A stretch of DNA of 64,000 nucleotides. It comes from Planotetraspora phitsanulokensis (GTDB lineage Bacteria; Actinomycetota; Actinomycetes; Streptosporangiales; Streptosporangiaceae). Below, piece after piece: positions 63,548-64,000 of the stretch; the stretch's first letter is position 1, and each line of letters begins with the position of its first letter. Location of the stretch: positions 529,847 through 593,846 of the forward strand of contig NZ_BOOP01000001.1 of the NCBI RefSeq assembly GCF_016863295.1. The letters run 5' to 3'. The translations under genes and the position numbers were made by a program. The notes beneath the pieces are model-generated. The model had not been told where the DNA came from and made no database searches. It saw only the letters and a list, made by a program, of their open reading frames with translations.

Positions 63548-64000
63548 TCACGTGTAACCGAAATCCGACGGTGGCGGGCCTGGGAACGGGTCGGGCGATG
63601 GGTCCGACGGTGGCGGGCCTGGGAACGGGTCGGGCGATGGGTCCGGTGATGGCGGGCCTGGTGGTTCCGGCGGTCCTGGTGGTTCCGGTTCCGGTACGGG
63701 GCGCGGCCCAGACTCGGGCGGCGGCTCAGGCTCCGGCCCCGGTGGAGGCGGCGGGAACGGATCCGACGGTGGCGGTGGCTCCGACGGTGGTGGTGGCTCC
63801 GGTGGTGGCTCCGTCGGCGGACCTGGCGGTGGTGCGGGGCGCGGCCCTGACTCGGGCGGCTCCGGCTCCGGCCAGGGCTCCGGCTCCGGCACGGGGCGCG
63901 GCCCAGACTCGGGCGGCGGCTCAGGCTCCGGCCCCGGTGGAGGCGGCGGGAACGGCTCCGACGGTGGCGGTGGCTCCGGCGTCGGTGGTGGCTCGGACGG
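63548..64000 (-). CDS. Proline-rich repeat protein, C-terminal part (continues beyond the window)
   Basis: An open minus-strand frame of at least 150 residues made of Pro, Gly, Glu, Ser and Asp, with units such as SDPSPDPFPGPPP and PEPEPPPESGPRP. It ends in SDFGYT. The start lies outside the window. The DNA repeats with a 39-bp period at 63564-63641 and a 195-bp period between 63696 and 63891. Composition suggests a cell-wall-spanning or disordered linker. Coding is supported by the exact 3-base multiples of the periods, but no domain is visible. Confidence 0.55.
   Translation of the reverse strand, partial: PSEPPPTPEPPPPSEPFPPPPPGPEPEPPPESGPRPVPEPEPWPEPEPPESGPRPAPPPGPPTEPPPEPPPPSEPPPPSDPFPPPPPGPEPEPPPESGPRPVPEPEPPGPPEPPGPPSPDPSPDPFPGPPPSDPSPDPFPGPPPSDFGYT
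63564..63641. repeat. 39-bp tandem repeat, two copies, in the Pro-rich frame
   Basis: Copies begin at 63564 and 63603 and encode the 13-residue unit SDPSPDPFPGPPP. They are nearly identical. Confidence 0.8.
63696..63980. repeat. 195-bp direct repeat in the Pro-rich frame
   Basis: ACGGGGCGCGGCCC-type sequence begins at 63696 and recurs at 63891. The similarity continues to near the window end. The period is 65 codons. Confidence 0.75.

Noticed and set aside
63564..64000. Possible CRISPR array or satellite
   Set aside because: The repeats are direct, multiples of three, with no unique spacers of constant length, and they keep a Pro-rich frame open.

Overview
The window is a 64 kb piece of a high-GC actinobacterial chromosome. 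The gene order (pyrG, Nudix, xerD, parA, scpA, scpB, rluB, aroH, tyrA, cmk, der), the F420-type enzymes, the SigB/SigF-type stress sigma network and the codon use point to a filamentous actinomycete. A member of the Streptosporangiales is plausible, but that is inference and cannot be proved from this piece. No rRNA, CRISPR array or replication origin was seen; one tRNA (Pro, anticodon GGG) is present.

Layout. (1) 1-16.9 kb is the conserved chromosome core: CTP synthase (partial), ADP-ribose pyrophosphatase, XerD, a ParA ATPase, ScpA/ScpB, an RluB-type pseudouridine synthase with a very long Arg/Gly-rich head, chorismate mutase, prephenate dehydrogenase, cytidylate kinase and the Der GTPase. 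Two accessory cassettes interrupt it: an FAD oxidoreductase/HxlR pair plus about 1 kb without genes (3.3-5.9 kb), and an MMPL exporter/MerR pair (11.6-14.5 kb). (2) 16.9-30 kb holds a two-component system, an MFS exporter, a LppX-like lipoprotein, a MarR regulator, a CDF cation exporter, a phosphopantetheinyl transferase, a CBS protein, a large secreted subtilase, a small Smr protein and a PTS-type dihydroxyacetone kinase operon (dhaKLM). (3) 30-40 kb is catabolic: a cyclase/TPP-enzyme pair, F420-type enzymes, a GNAT protein, a proline degradation operon with a divergent PucR regulator, and acetolactate decarboxylase. (4) 40-49 kb is a stress-signalling hub: an RsbA-like protein, a MEDS-STAS protein, a PAS-GAF-SpoIIE phosphatase, a GAF-ANTAR protein, a STAS antagonist, a SigB/SigF-type sigma factor and an RsbW-like kinase, followed by a type II NADH dehydrogenase. 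(5) 49.3-53.4 kb encodes small membrane or acidic proteins, a DUF6458 protein, an unusual sigma/bifunctional-nuclease/jelly-roll fusion and a small HTH protein. (6) From the tRNA-Pro at 53.5 kb to the end the region is decayed. It contains a frameshifted XRE-NB-ARC-TPR regulator flanked by an inverted copy of its own N-terminal domain, fragments of SMP-30, DUF427 and class V aminotransferase genes, an IS630 transposase tail, a ROK repressor broken by a stop and a frameshift, and an N-truncated DUF488 gene. Intact genes among them are an MBL hydrolase, msrA/msrB, an MmyB-type regulator, a membrane protein and a proline-rich repeat protein that runs off the end.

How the genes work together. The core genes serve nucleotide supply, chromosome segregation (XerD, ParA, ScpAB) and ribosome/tyrosine functions in one co-directional series. 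The 41-48 kb genes form a partner-switching cascade in which phosphatase, STAS antagonists and anti-sigma kinases would set the activity of the sigma factor. dhaKLM and the proline operon feed carbon into central metabolism. The most unusual items are the sigma-nuclease-jelly-roll fusion with a strong internal ribosome binding site, the stress hub with lost catalytic residues in two of its members, the GGATAG operator array in front of the MMPL exporter, and the inverted-repeat regulator relic downstream of tRNA-Pro.
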